Assembly: GCA_950295325.1 (NCBI GenBank)
Contig: OX485805.1
Span: 13,751,501-13,815,500, forward strand
Length of the DNA: 64,000 bases
Direction of reading: 5' to 3'
From: Polytrichum commune
Taxonomy: Eukaryota > Streptophyta > Polytrichopsida > Polytrichales > Polytrichaceae
Both the position numbers and the translations under genes were made by a program. This document shows, in pieces, positions 34,418-45,350 of this stretch. The notes below the pieces were generated by a model, which was given only the letters and a program-made list of their open reading frames with translations, was not told the origin of the DNA and did not search any database. Positions within the stretch are counted from its first letter, which is position 1; each line of letters begins with the position of its first letter.

Positions 34418-37400
34418 ATGCCACGCCGAAATGATGCATGGGATCATTGGTACGAGGATAAGGGGATGGTTCCCGGTAAATCACAAAGGCAGGTTAAATG
34501 TAGGTTTTGCCCGTTCGTCATATCTTACCGAGGAAATAGAATGTTGGCCCACCTTGGTTATAGACCTCCTGTAGGGGGTGCTTGTGATGTTTCCACATGT
34601 AGGATGGTACCCCCGCATATTAGGGTCTTGTTTGAACATTGCGGAGGCATTGTGCCCTTACATGTAGGCATTGTAAATGAGGACTCTCCGGTGCCAGATA
34701 TTGTACCTCTGGAGCCTATTATAGCGGACTCCGTAATTAGTGAAACAGAGCCTTTGCTTATGTCCCAATCCACTCAACATTCTGATGTTGTGATATATGG
34801 CACACCTCCTCGTGAACTACGTCAACTCAACATAACGGAGGGGTTCAATGTGTCAACAAAACAACTCCTTGATAGAGCATGGGCAACGGCTTTTTATGAA
34901 GCTAACATTCCTTTCAACATTGTGAGACATCCTGCATTTGTTCATGCTGTGCGTGAAACTGCCCGTCATCGAATGCCAGCCTACACACCACCATCGTACA
35001 ATGCCATCCGTACGAAGTTGTTAACTGATAAAAAGGTTGACCTAGATAGGCAAGTGAAGGAGAAGATGGGGAATTCCGTTGAAAAATACGGTGTTACAAT
35101 ATGTTGTGATGGATGGGACAACGTGCAAAACCGACCTCTCCTAAACGTTCTCCAATGCGGCACAAAGGGAGATGTTTTCTTGGGTACCATTGATACCACG
35201 GGAAATCACAAGGATCATGTATACGTTGCTGCTCAAATTCAACCATTTGTGGAAAAGGTTGGTCGACATAATGTGGTCCAGATTTGCACCGACAATGCCC
35301 CAGTTATGGCCTCCGCTGCTCGCGACTTGATTCAAGCAAATCCCGATCTATATTTTCAAGGATGTGCTGCGCATTGCCTAGATCTCCTCTTAGAAGATTG
35401 GGGGAAGGAGGAATGGGTGAAAAAGTTGGTAAAAAAGGCGCGCCATATTTGTGTTTTTATCAAAAACCATCATGCTTCTCAAGCTATATTCCGGAGGTTG
35501 TCACCAAATCTCTCACTCCGCCTACCTGTAGAGACCCGTTTTGCAACGAACTTCATCATGATAGATCGTCTTCTTCAAGTACGCAATGCTTTGGAAAGAA
35601 TGGTGGTTGATGAGGATTGGCCTACTCTAATGCGTGATATGAGGAGGAGATCTCGCACCTCTTACATGAAGGGCTCTGCTGTGCGAAGCTTTATACGTTC
35701 TGATGGATTCTGGAACACGTGCGAAAATTTCTTGTATATGGTGATCCCGGTTGTTAAAGCTCTTCGTGTATTTGATGGCAAGGCGCCTGCAATGGGAATG
35801 GCTTGGAGGGTCATGCATGATTTACAAACCCATATTCGTGGATTCAGTAAACCTCCATTTCGCTTAAGCCCTGAGCTTGCTGCAAATGCTATGCTAACGT
35901 TTCAAAATAGATGGAGGTTGATGTTGAATGATCTACATTGGGCTGGAGCGATGTTAAATCCGCTTCTACGTGGTTGGGCCCCACTCCATGAGGATGAGAA
36001 TTCGAGGACAATCCTAAATCGAGTTCTTCGCAGGCTTGCTCAAGATGAGGACACTTATGTCCAAATCCTCCACCAGTACCAAGATTTCCTTGAAAATCGA
36101 GGGCCTTTTGCTGATTCTACTGACCCGAGCGTGCATGCCGCACCTCTCCATGAATGGTGGGATGCAATGGGAGGTGGAGCTAAAGCCCTCCAAACAATAG
36201 CAAGACGTATCCTTGCACAAGTATGTTCCGCATCCGCATGTGAACGCAATTGGAGCATGTACTCATATGTTCACAACAAGAGTCGCAATCGCTTGAAGCA
36301 TAGTCGTGCCGAGGACCTCGTCTACATATATACCAATAGTAGGCTCATTCGACATCGGAGGGGCCCAAGACCTGCGCAATGGTACGAATTGAATGAGGTC
36401 CATTCTGACGATGACCTTGACGAAGAAGATGACAACGAAGATGACGTGGATCCAAATGATAGTGCCGGAAATGATGTTGACAACAATGTTGATGACATCG
36501 ACTTTGATTTGGATGACCTCGATTCCGATAATCATGATTCAGAAGATGAGGATGGCAATGGTAGTGATGGAAACCTTGGGGTGTTTGATTTTGATGAACC
36601 GGATGTCCCCCAACATAACGACGGAATGCATGACGATCATGAGGGGTCTATTGGAGGACCGCCTTTTGAAACTCTCCACATTGGACAAGGGTTTCGCCCT
36701 GCCCATAATGTTGCTATGGGGGCAAGTGAGAATGTAGGAATTGAAGTAGATTCCTTGCAACCTCGGAGCGATTCTCTTTCTTTTGGCGAAGGTGACAATG
36801 TACTACCCGCAAATGAGCCAACGCACGTTCAACAGGATCCATTTCCAGCCCGAGTACATTCTGAATCCATGGACGCCTCCCTCATATCCAACCATCGTAT
36901 AGAAGATCAAACACCCAATGTTCCTGAAATACCTACAACTCGATTCCGTGCTCTTCAAAGAACTACATCAACCTCTACGGTGCAAGTGCATGCACAAGGT
37001 CAACGTCGTCCTCTCACTCGAAGTATTGCCAATACTTCTAGATTGGATGTTTCACGTGCAACTGCGGTGGGTGCTACTTTGGTTGCTATACACAATGTTT
37101 CAAGAAATGTTACTACAGAGGCGCCACGTCGTCATTCTGTTCGTCGACATGTTGTTGAGAACATACCAATTGCAATTCCATCCGCATCAGTTTCACTTCC
37201 ACACAGTCAATCCAATGGAACATGTGGCCTTGGAGTTGGAGGCGGAAGTACAACGGGGGATGCTTTTATAGATGGAAGTAGAGATGAAGTGCACTCAAGT
37301 CGTGGTACGGGTGGAGGGCGTCAGAGAACTACGAGAGGTGTCAAACGTACTAGGAAGAGGTATCAGGGAAGATCGCTTCCGTTTACTGCTGAAGACTACA

Positions 37401-37615
37401 ATGAAGATGAGGGTAGACCACATCTAGATGAAAATGGCATACAGGATGCAGAGGGCTCCCGGCCGACCAAGAAGATAATTTTCTCACAACGTGACCGAGA
37501 GTTGCATCTTCGGAGCGCGACTCCCCAAACGGATGATGATTGCAGCACAGACGAGTCTGAAGAGGACCCAAGATGTATCGAAGCAAATGATCCCACAGTA
37601 CGGATTCGAACGTAA
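34418..37615 (+). CDS. hAT-family transposase (BED finger, DUF659, C-terminal dimerisation domain)
   Basis: The 1065-codon frame has no internal stop. I start at ATG 34418 (MPRRNDAWDHW) because the codons before it follow an intron acceptor (TTTGCAG at 34403). A BED-type zinc finger occupies roughly residues 6-75 (VKCRFCPFVISYRGNRMLAHL). The RNase H-like DUF659 core follows, with the first catalytic Asp in CCDGWDN (near 231) and the second in CTDNAPVM (near 291). The third acidic residue, Glu in SASACERNWS (near 609), lies within the hAT dimerisation domain (VCSASACERNWSMYSYVHNKSRNRL). After this comes a long Asp-rich segment (about 665-730), then a basic tail (RGVKRTRKR) that may be a nuclear signal. 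All three catalytic positions are present. The enzyme would cut at the CAGGG ends and give 8-bp duplications, which is what the element shows. Confidence 0.95.
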   Translation: MPRRNDAWDHWYEDKGMVPGKSQRQVKCRFCPFVISYRGNRMLAHLGYRPPVGGACDVSTCRMVPPHIRVLFEHCGGIVPLHVGIVNEDSPVPDIVPLEPIIADSVISETEPLLMSQSTQHSDVVIYGTPPRELRQLNITEGFNVSTKQLLDRAWATAFYEANIPFNIVRHPAFVHAVRETARHRMPAYTPPSYNAIRTKLLTDKKVDLDRQVKEKMGNSVEKYGVTICCDGWDNVQNRPLLNVLQCGTKGDVFLGTIDTTGNHKDHVYVAAQIQPFVEKVGRHNVVQICTDNAPVMASAARDLIQANPDLYFQGCAAHCLDLLLEDWGKEEWVKKLVKKARHICVFIKNHHASQAIFRRLSPNLSLRLPVETRFATNFIMIDRLLQVRNALERMVVDEDWPTLMRDMRRRSRTSYMKGSAVRSFIRSDGFWNTCENFLYMVIPVVKALRVFDGKAPAMGMAWRVMHDLQTHIRGFSKPPFRLSPELAANAMLTFQNRWRLMLNDLHWAGAMLNPLLRGWAPLHEDENSRTILNRVLRRLAQDEDTYVQILHQYQDFLENRGPFADSTDPSVHAAPLHEWWDAMGGGAKALQTIARRILAQVCSASACERNWSMYSYVHNKSRNRLKHSRAEDLVYIYTNSRLIRHRRGPRPAQWYELNEVHSDDDLDEEDDNEDDVDPNDSAGNDVDNNVDDIDFDLDDLDSDNHDSEDEDGNGSDGNLGVFDFDEPDVPQHNDGMHDDHEGSIGGPPFETLHIGQGFRPAHNVAMGASENVGIEVDSLQPRSDSLSFGEGDNVLPANEPTHVQQDPFPARVHSESMDASLISNHRIEDQTPNVPEIPTTRFRALQRTTSTSTVQVHAQGQRRPLTRSIANTSRLDVSRATAVGATLVAIHNVSRNVTTEAPRRHSVRRHVVENIPIAIPSASVSLPHSQSNGTCGLGVGGGSTTGDAFIDGSRDEVHSSRGTGGGRQRTTRGVKRTRKRYQGRSLPFTAEDYNEDEGRPHLDENGIQDAEGSRPTKKIIFSQRDRELHLRSATPQTDDDCSTDESEEDPRCIEANDPTVRIRT

Positions 37616-38314
37616 TGGTTTTGCACAAATGTGGTATTTCGGTGCTCCCACATACTTCCATAATTTATTACTTACGTCAAAATTGATACAAGTTACAACC
37701 TTAGGGCCTTCGGTAAGACATTTAGACCACAAAGCGAACGTTACCTTCGAAGTTGTAACATTTTATTATAGTAATAAAATTATTTATTGCATGTTTTTTA
37801 AAATTTTGAAAATACAATATGGTTGTCAACTTAGCATTGCAATTAATCTCCAATAACATGTTATGCCTTTATTAATTACTATTTTGTATAATTCTTACTG
37901 TGAATGGAGTTTTATGTTTATTTATTGAGCTTCTTAAAGAATATGCTTTTATAAATATTGCAATCCCCTATTGCTCGATTGTACATGCTTCGTTGGTGAC
38001 ATCCTCTTTTTGAGGACCTTTCTATCCGTTTTATATAATTATATCTTTATGTGGTATTCAATATTGACTATGTAGTCAATAGTACTTTTGGTTAGACTAT
38101 CATATGAATTACTAATATTCAAGTAAGTTTTTAAATGTTTCAAATAACATTAAAACATGTGGCATCCATATGTTATCTTTTACACGATCTTAGAAATGAC
38201 AACTTGTCGGTAAATCCTCTTTATATTACATATACTTTGAACATGAAATATGTTCATTGTGTCCAAAGTCTTCATCCGTTCCTATACAACTTCCTAAATA
38301 TGGTACAAAAATGC
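37616..38314. other. Transposase 3-prime flank within the giant element
   Basis: AT-rich, no gene. The first few hundred bases presumably hold the transposase 3-prime UTR. Confidence 0.4.
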
Positions 38315-38623
38315 CTAATCCGAATCTGAATCGAGGTCTATTCTAGCTGAAGTAGATCCTCGTCGTGCTCGTGATGATTCCCCCGCTTCCATGCTTCGTG
38401 TTGTTCCACGGGTGAGGTATGGACGACTACCAGGAAACAATGGAACGGCATTACGTGGTCTAGGCCCACCATTTAGCCATCTCAATACCACATCATCCGC
38501 AACTCTATGCAAGAGTGCATCAATTGCAGCCAACTGCAGCCTGTTCTTGTGGTACCCCACCTCTAACTGCAATTCATATCTCGGATCCCGTTCCGTAGGC
38601 ATGTCATCTGCATCTTCTTCCAA
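38315..38623 (-). CDS. Truncated reading frame, unknown function, ends at a repeat boundary
   Basis: Minus-strand frame of about 100 codons with convincing protein character. It has an acidic start (EEDADDMPTERD), a helical middle (LEVGYHKNRLQLAAIDALLHRVADDVVLRWLNGG) and a Ser/Arg-rich then acidic tail (SARIDLDSDSD). It has no good ATG at its head. It is open to within a few codons of the edge of the dispersed repeat that starts near 38628. The simplest reading is the last exon of a giant-element gene cut off by that repeat. No family is recognised. Confidence 0.5.
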   Translation of the reverse strand: MEEDADDMPTERDPRYELQLEVGYHKNRLQLAAIDALLHRVADDVVLRWLNGGPRPRNAVPLFPGSRPYLTRGTTRSMEAGESSRARRGSTSARIDLDSDSD

Positions 38624-38627
38624 ATCT

Positions 38628-39585
38628 CCGGAGGTTAGGCCTTAGTTTTTTACTAGTGTGGCTTTAAACTCCACTAACCAATTTCATATCTAGTTCTAAC
38701 CTTAACCTACAACCTATTCTACGCGCAGACGCACCAGCCTTGAAACCAAGGCAATACTAATTTGTGAATTGGGATGGTTCTGATACACCCAACCGAGTGT
38801 GACTCATACCACCCTAACTCAACGAACGGAAGAACGACAATTTGATGGACCATTCAATTCTTCCTATTTCTTTATTTAGTTCTATTTAGTTTTCTAAGCG
38901 GGGGAACTTGGCCTAAGTCCCACCCTTCACACAAATTCCTTCTTAATTACTTACTTTTGTTTGCACGTCCTAACTTACTACATTAACATATTAGGCATCA
39001 CCCCTTACCTCGGGTCTCTTGCCAACAAGGGTTTACGATTTATTTTGTATGTTTTGATTGTTAAATGTGTTTACACTGGATAGACCACGAAATGCAACTC
39101 AATGGGACCAGGGTGACGGGCGACCTGTAGGTTCAACCTGTTGCGCAATCTTCATAAATTGGGGCCATTACTCCCAATCTATGGAGCCAACAACATAATA
39201 GTGGATTCGCGGGTCATTAACCCCACCTTTCCACCAACAACATTCAGAGTGGTCGTGTCGGTGATTAATCCGACTTACCACACACGAAACTTGCTAATAA
39301 ATGAAGCTACTACCACAAAACATACCAAGGGCCCCGAAAACAATGGAATTGGGTACTCCCTTGGCGGTCAAGTGGTCAAGCCACTTGACCTTACGAGATA
39401 GGTGAGTGGGTTTAGAGATGCGTACCTTAGCCGTGCTCCCTCCAATCCTAAATGGAGGGCTTAAGGTTAGTTAATTTACCTCAATTTTCCTCGGTTGATT
39501 TGGGCTTGATGTAGGCCGAGCCGCTACCTCCTTCCTTGCTCCACTTTCCGAGCGTCGACCTTGCCTCCTTCTTTGTAACTAGTTT
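38628..39585. repeat. Dispersed repeat inside the giant hAT element (partner 62938-64000)
   Basis: Close match, in the same orientation, from GAGGTT.GGCCTTAG through GCTTGATGTAGGC.GAGC. Both copies start at about the same place. The 63-kb copy has about 140 bp more at 63320-63455. The repeat probably continues to about 41.3 kb here, since it is followed by other repetitive, promoter-like sequence. Confidence 0.8.
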
Positions 39586-41300
39586 GGTAGTAAGCGTACC
39601 TTAGTTAACAATTAAAATATAAAGTGTTATTCTGCCCTGTAATTTAATCCTAAGCATAATTTTTATACTTAGTGCACCAAATTATCTTTCCAATGATCTA
39701 AAAATCACTCTAATCGGATAAGAAATGCAAAAGTTATGAGGGTTGGAAGTGTGAGGTCGATTCAACCGACCCTTCCAACCCACCTATCTACCTTCTAACT
39801 TCAAAAATTCATAGCACATTCCTTACTACTTGGATCTAGGCTTTCCTTATACCATTGGAAAGCTATGAACAAGCTCTAACTAGAAAAATTATGACATCAG
39901 CAGGTTAAGCTAATAGAAATTCAGCGGACTCCTTGTAACACAGCAGTCAATCAAGAAGGCTTAAACTATGTATCTCGCCTTCAACAATTCATATCTAATT
40001 CAAATCTTAGTCAAATCAAACGTTCTATATGACCCTGGAGAGATATTAAAAAGATGTATTTGATAAAAATATGTGATTAGAAAGGTAAGCCGAAGTAAAC
40101 CCAGCAGGTCCTCTGTAATGCAGCAGTCAACCAAAAGTTCTCAAACTATGTGTCCCATCTTGCACAATTCATATCTAATTCAAATCATGCTCAAATCAAA
40201 TGTTCTAAGCCATTTTGGAAAGCTACACAAAAGTTCTACTTGGGAAAAATATAATTTCTTGGAATTAAAATTCCTATTGGGCTCGCAGGTCTGATCCAGC
40301 AGCCGCTACCCACAAGACCACCCAGTTTTTCTACTCCATCTTTGAAAATCCATAACTAATTGTGATCTCAACCAAATCACAAATGGGAAACGGCTATGGA
40401 TAGCTATATGAAATCTCTCTAAGAGAAAAATGATAAGTATCTTGTTCTAGCTTTTGAACTAAGCCTTCAGGGCATTGGCAGATGAGGTCTATAATGCCTC
40501 CACTCAAAACTCTACCATCCAACCTACCTCTACAAAAGAAGGAATAATTTTGTTGGTGTGTTAATAAACACACAACCTAACTAGCAGAAAGAGAGTAGAG
40601 GAGGTTCTCAAGCCTTTCTTTTAGACCATTGAGAATACATGCTAAAGGATTTTTTCCTAACTACATTGAAGCAGGGCTTCGCCCAAAAACTAGAGAAAGA
40701 GAGAGAGCTACAAGGTGGAAGGAGGGGTTTTTAAACCCTCTCACAAAAGGGTTGGACCCCTCCTCCACCGGATCCATTTTTCAAACCCTTTCCCGAAATT
40801 TTGGCTCGGGGGTTTTCCCGGTTGAGGTTGCCACCCTCTCGCCGAGGTGGCTCCGACAAAAAACCTTTAGAAATCTTTCTAATTTTTCCGCCATCGAGTT
40901 GGCAAGGGGGCAAGTGGGCAAGTATCCCCCTTGCTCTCTTTCTTTTTTGTCTTCAAAATTCTTCACGCCGATTTTATCTTCTTACGTAAAACACCTCCAA
41001 TAGTCTTGTGTGCCTCACACTAACTAATAAACTAACACTTGCTTAGCTAGCATCTACTAACATTTGCTTAATAACTAGCATCTACTAATATTTGCTTAAT
41101 AACTAGCATCTACTAATATTTGCTTAGCTAGTTGTTTTTACTAGCTAGCACATTTTTTCTACTTTGCTATCTTCTAGCACTACTTAGTTTCATTTTGACC
41201 TTCCTTCTTCTAGGCTAAATACTAAATGAACTAATTTTCCCTAAATTCCCTATCAATTCTAACTTTTAATGCTAACATTCTAACTAAAAGTGATCCCGCA
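39586..41300 (-). repeat. Probable continuation of the inserted repeat, LTR-like features on minus strand
   Basis: About four diverged units of some 175 bp lie between 39790 and 40470 (AATTCATATCTAATTCAAATC is the best conserved word). Four units of about 31 bp (ATCTACTAATATTTGCTTA) lie at 41040-41135. On the minus strand a TTTAAAAACCCC box near 40735 is followed by a CTCTCTCTTTCTCTAG run, like the promoter and leader of an LTR. No coding sequence is seen, and the ends could not be fixed. Confidence 0.4.
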
Positions 41301-42230
41301 GAGTGGTGGACCACTCAAAGGGTTCACACCGAGAGGCCGTGGGAGTTCATGGCCAAAGGTTTGGACTTTGCGCTTGGCCTTTGGAGGCTTCACACTATGC
41401 CCAACTAAGGCTACCCTTACTATATTTTCTTGGCTATTTTCAGTTCATTTCTTTGGACTATCAACAAAGTTGGGCCACTTAATCGCACGGCCTCTTCACT
41501 TGGACGGCCAAGAATATGTCCAAACTTCCAAAAAAAAAATGATTGTGAATTATATAAATATAAATATAAGCAATTGTGAAGATTCCTTGTGAGAGAATAC
41601 CGTTCATAAAATTGCACACCCAATCAAAACTTTATTCAATATCAAGTTTACAAATCACGAGTGAATATGAATCAATGTAACTGGATGTGTAGTTTTTATC
41701 ATCCATATTATGGTTGTATTTCATCCGTTAACGTTTATAAAGTCAGATTTACAAAGAAGGGAGTACCATTTTGTTAACTCTTAACACGTTTAACATTTAT
41801 AGTGTGCAATATGTGGGGAGTAGAAGAAAGATAACATTTAGAGATGTTTTGGATCACGTGTACAACCGATATAACTATAGTTTACTACATTTTGTGGCAT
41901 ACCAAAATTAGAATAAATATAGGCAACTGCATTTTTTCAAGACATATCACAAACAACTATAGCTAACTTGAACTTAGCACATGGATGTGATAACAACGAT
42001 GTGAAAGAAGGATGTGGCCTCACGAGAGGCGAGAACCTTGGTTAGCCTCCCATAGACTTCTTCTCGATTATGGAGCAAAGGCCTCATGGAGTAGTATGAA
42101 CATTGCACTAAGATCCATAAACCTCATACAATATACAAGTTTTGTATGAAAAAATGATGGCTTTATTTACATCTCCAACGGTTACAAAATTGGTATGATT
42201 CAAAATTGTTGCAAAAAAAACAAAAAAAAT
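41301..42230. other. Kinase-gene downstream flank, no gene seen
   Basis: AT-rich sequence between the inserted repeat and the kinase stop codon. It must hold the kinase 3-prime UTR if the gene is expressed. Confidence 0.35.
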
Positions 42231-44147
42231 CTATTTTGCAGTGTCACGGAAGCACATTGTCGGGTTAACCATGTTGTATGGAGGGGACTTCAAAATGTTC
42301 ACTACATGTGTGATGGTTGACCTTTCCGCTGGATTGGTCTTCGTCAATGAATCCAATGCTAACTCAAACCGCATATTCAAGCCATTTGGATCACTGTTTA
42401 GCTGAAACAAGGGGGAAGTCGCATCCCTGGCATAAATCTTCTTTGCCAAAGCACCCACTGAGAAGGACTCCGATAGACACGTGTGCCTATGTTTCCGAGC
42501 CATCCTCACCGGAGAGGTGGATGTTCCACGCTGCCCTCGTACATGGAATAATTCTGGACCAGCACAGTTGTATTTTGCTTTGTGCTTGTTCATCTCATCC
42601 ACTGAATCTTTTCCATAGTTGGAGGGTGCGTCTTCACCTCCCCAGGATGCCATGCCCCAATCACACACACCAATGTAAACCGTGTTCTCACGGTCTTGTG
42701 GGAAATGCAACATGACATTGTTGGGATTAAGGTCATTGTGCAACACGTCATGCTTGTGCACTACATCCACAATGCACATTAGAGCCCATGCCAAATAAGC
42801 TCGATGCCTTCGATATACAACCAACCGTTTCCGTGCTTCAAAGTCTGCCCCAGGCATGTGAAGGATTGTGCGCTCGTGGGTTTCCGGAACGCTGAAGTCA
42901 TAGATCCTCATGTTTTTCAAGGAGCCTCCATTCCACCACATCGAATAGGATTCGTATGTTTTCATATTGAGGTATTGTAGCTTGATTACCCCAGGATGAT
43001 CTACTAGACACGCCAATGCTTCAACTGAACGTTCCTTTCGATTCTCCAAACTATTCGTGGCCTTCATGGTCTTCCCAGCCCACTCTATCCAGCTAGGGAT
43101 GAATGATGCTCCATGAATTGCGACTCTCCGCACCACTCCGAAGGTCCCTTGGAAGATTTCCTTATCCAAGGCTTTGATCTCCGCATTCCTAGGCAACCAT
43201 ATGACACCCTGCCGGCCCTGAGTGGCAATGTTGTCTGCCATCTGCCTGTCAATAAAAATGGGAAGGTTGCGGGCGGATGTTCCTTTTGCTGCTATTACGC
43301 CTCTTTTCCAATTCTCTAGCTTCATGTACAGCTCGGACTTCCTGCCACTACTACTTCCCTCGCTAGGATGCACAGCATCATATGCCATTGTTGGATTGTA
43401 GATTGCTTCCACGGCTTGTTGTTCAATCCAGGTGCCCCAATCGCTCATGCCCCTAGCATCTTCAAACTCCGCTCCAGCCGTGGCTTCCGTGAGAATAATA
43501 ATCAAATCGTTCCTCACCAAATCCAACCCCTTTGTACCATCATTGAGGTATTTTTTTTCCAAATAAACCATGCTGTTATTTCTAAACCACTCCAACAGCA
43601 CGACCCTACAATGGTTTCGAGCCTCATCGATCCGCGGGTCGCGTTTGCCTCTATTTTTCCTTTTCCTCGATTGCGAACCTGAAACCCCGGACCCCTCCTC
43701 CGTCCCTTCCAAAATTGCTGGGCGTTTTTGTCCCCGTCTTTCACCATGCTCCGAACCCTGAGGTACATCACGTGCAGGGCTCTCCGGTCTTGATGTCCGC
43801 CGTGTCGGAGATCGTGGTGGCACGGACTCTCCATGAGTGGCTGCATTTATATCGGTGGAACTGCCTGAGCTTGGTCCCCTTCCTGTTCTCCCTCTATGTC
43901 CACTGTTTCCCCGACTCCCACGTGTTCCACGGCTTCCACGTGTTTGGTTGCCTCCTGAATGGCCAACTGCAAAGAACTCTTCGTCAAACCGAAAAGGATC
44001 TGGACGTGGGGGACGTGCTGCAGTGCTTCCACTTCCAGCCTCGCTTCCCGTACCCTCTCCAGTATGCGCAAGTGGAGTGCTTTGGAGCCAAGCACGGTGC
44101 AGCCTCGTATCCTCATCTTGGTAAGGAGCAATGTCCTCCCCCTCCAT
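42231..44147 (-). CDS. Atypical protein kinase carried by the giant hAT element
   Basis: A 638-aa protein if translation starts at ATG 44147 (MEGEDIAPYQDED). The frame stays open upstream only because it crosses a GC minisatellite, so I reject the longer form. Residues 1-190 are low-complexity, rich in Gly, Arg and Ser. Residues about 190-320 are conserved-looking but unrecognised. The kinase domain runs from about 328 to 625. It has a reduced glycine loop (IFQGTFGVVRRV), Lys near 359 (WAGKTMKA) and a Glu-bearing C-helix (ERSVEALA). The catalytic loop is HNDLNPNN (Asp near 472), the metal site is CDWG (Asp near 496) instead of DFG, and CAGPELF stands in for APE. Lys, Glu, catalytic Asp, Asn and metal Asp are all present, so activity is plausible. 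HND and DWG mark it as divergent; its substrate is unknown. It shares promoter style with the transposase at the opposite end. Confidence 0.88.
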   Translation of the reverse strand: MEGEDIAPYQDEDTRLHRAWLQSTPLAHTGEGTGSEAGSGSTAARPPRPDPFRFDEEFFAVGHSGGNQTRGSRGTRGSRGNSGHRGRTGRGPSSGSSTDINAATHGESVPPRSPTRRTSRPESPARDVPQGSEHGERRGQKRPAILEGTEEGSGVSGSQSRKRKNRGKRDPRIDEARNHCRVVLLEWFRNNSMVYLEKKYLNDGTKGLDLVRNDLIIILTEATAGAEFEDARGMSDWGTWIEQQAVEAIYNPTMAYDAVHPSEGSSSGRKSELYMKLENWKRGVIAAKGTSARNLPIFIDRQMADNIATQGRQGVIWLPRNAEIKALDKEIFQGTFGVVRRVAIHGASFIPSWIEWAGKTMKATNSLENRKERSVEALACLVDHPGVIKLQYLNMKTYESYSMWWNGGSLKNMRIYDFSVPETHERTILHMPGADFEARKRLVVYRRHRAYLAWALMCIVDVVHKHDVLHNDLNPNNVMLHFPQDRENTVYIGVCDWGMASWGGEDAPSNYGKDSVDEMNKHKAKYNCAGPELFHVRGQRGTSTSPVRMARKHRHTCLSESFSVGALAKKIYARDATSPLFQLNSDPNGLNMRFELALDSLTKTNPAERSTITHVVNILKSPPYNMVNPTMCFRDTAK

Positions 44148-44373
44148 CGTGAAAAAAACCGCGTGAGTGAGTGAATGTAAAAAGGAGTGAGTGAATGTAG
44201 AAATGAGTGCGTGAATCTGGAAAAAAAATTGCGAGGGTTCCCCCACAATTTGCCCTGCCCTCCCAAACCCCCTGAGACCCGCGCGGTGCCGCATTTCCTT
44301 GGGACGGCAACAAGGTCTCGGGTCCCTTTGTGGTGGGAGGAGAGGAAAGTGAGGGGAACTAAAACCCCACGGC

Positions 44374-44381
44374 TTTATATA
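44374..44381 (-). promoter_or_regulatory. TATA box of the kinase gene
   Basis: Minus-strand TATATAAA, about 230 bp before the start codon and directly downstream of the C-rich array as read in the gene direction. The leader that follows contains ATTCACTCACT repeats (44165-44215) and no upstream in-frame ATG. Confidence 0.65.
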
Positions 44382-44439
44382 GGCAAAGGGGAGCACAATC
44401 ATTATGGGATCCCGGTCGGATTTGACATGGGGCACGAAA

Positions 44440-44945
44440 AGGACGTATGGGGAACGTGGGAACGCGGGGGCGGACGGAGGGAACGAGGGGGCGGACGTAG
44501 GGGAACACGGGCGGACGGAAGGGAACGGAGCGCGGACGGGAGGGAACGTACGGGAACATGGGGCGGACGGGAGGGGAACGTGGGGCGGACTGGAGGGGAA
44601 CGCGGGTGGACGGGAGTGGAACGTAGCGCGGACAGGAGGGAACATGGGGCGGACGGGAGGGAACATGGGGCGGACGGGAGGGAACGTGGGCGGACGGGAG
44701 GGAACGTGGGCGGACGGGAGGGGAACGTGGGCGGACGGGAGGGGAACGTAGCGCGGACGGGAGGGAACATGGGGCGGACGGGAGGGAACGTGGGCGGACG
44801 GGAAGGGAACGGGTGCGGACTGGGGGGGAACGGGCGCGGACGGGAGGGAACGCGGTAGGGAACGGGTGCGGACGTTAGGAAACGTGTGGGAACGTGAACG
44901 CACGGCGGGGGAACGTGGGGCGGACGTGAGGGAACTTGGGGCGGA
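44440..44945 (-). repeat. Minisatellite upstream of the kinase gene (C-rich in gene direction)
   Basis: About 25 irregular units of GGGCGGACGGGAGGGAACGT type on the plus strand. Read toward the kinase gene this is the same CCGTCCGC/GTTCCC vocabulary as the array before the transposase. Confidence 0.92.
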
Positions 44946-45350
44946 CGGAGCCCTCCGCGTTCCCCCCGTCCGCCCCCGCGTTCCCCCGTCCGCCCCCGCG
45001 TTCCCCCGTCCGCCCCCGCGTTCCCCCGTCCGCCCCCGCGTTCCCCCGTCCGCCCCCGCGTTCCCCCGTCCGCTCCAGCGTTCTCCCCCCCGTTCCCAAC
45101 CCCCTTCCGCCCCACCCCCGTCCGCTCCACCCCCTCCACCGTCCGCTCCACCCCCCTCCCCCGTCCGCTCCACCCCCGTCCCCCGTCCGTTCCACCCCCC
45201 TCCGTCCGCCCCACCCCCGTCCGCTCCACCCCCCTCCCCCGTCCGCTCCACCCCCCTCCGTCCGCCCCACCCCCGTCCGCCCCACCCCCCTCCCCCGTCC
45301 GCTCCACCCCCCTCTCCCGTCCGCCCCACCGTCCGCCCCACACCCTCCTT
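44946..45350 (+). repeat. Inverted continuation of the GC minisatellite
   Basis: At about 44946 the strand polarity flips. The plus strand now reads CGTTCCCCCGTCCGCCCCCG, first as five near-perfect 20-bp units (44960-45075), then as CCACCCCCGTCCGCT variants. Together with 44440-44945 it forms a head-to-head inverted repeat of some 900 bp capable of a long hairpin. Confidence 0.92.
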
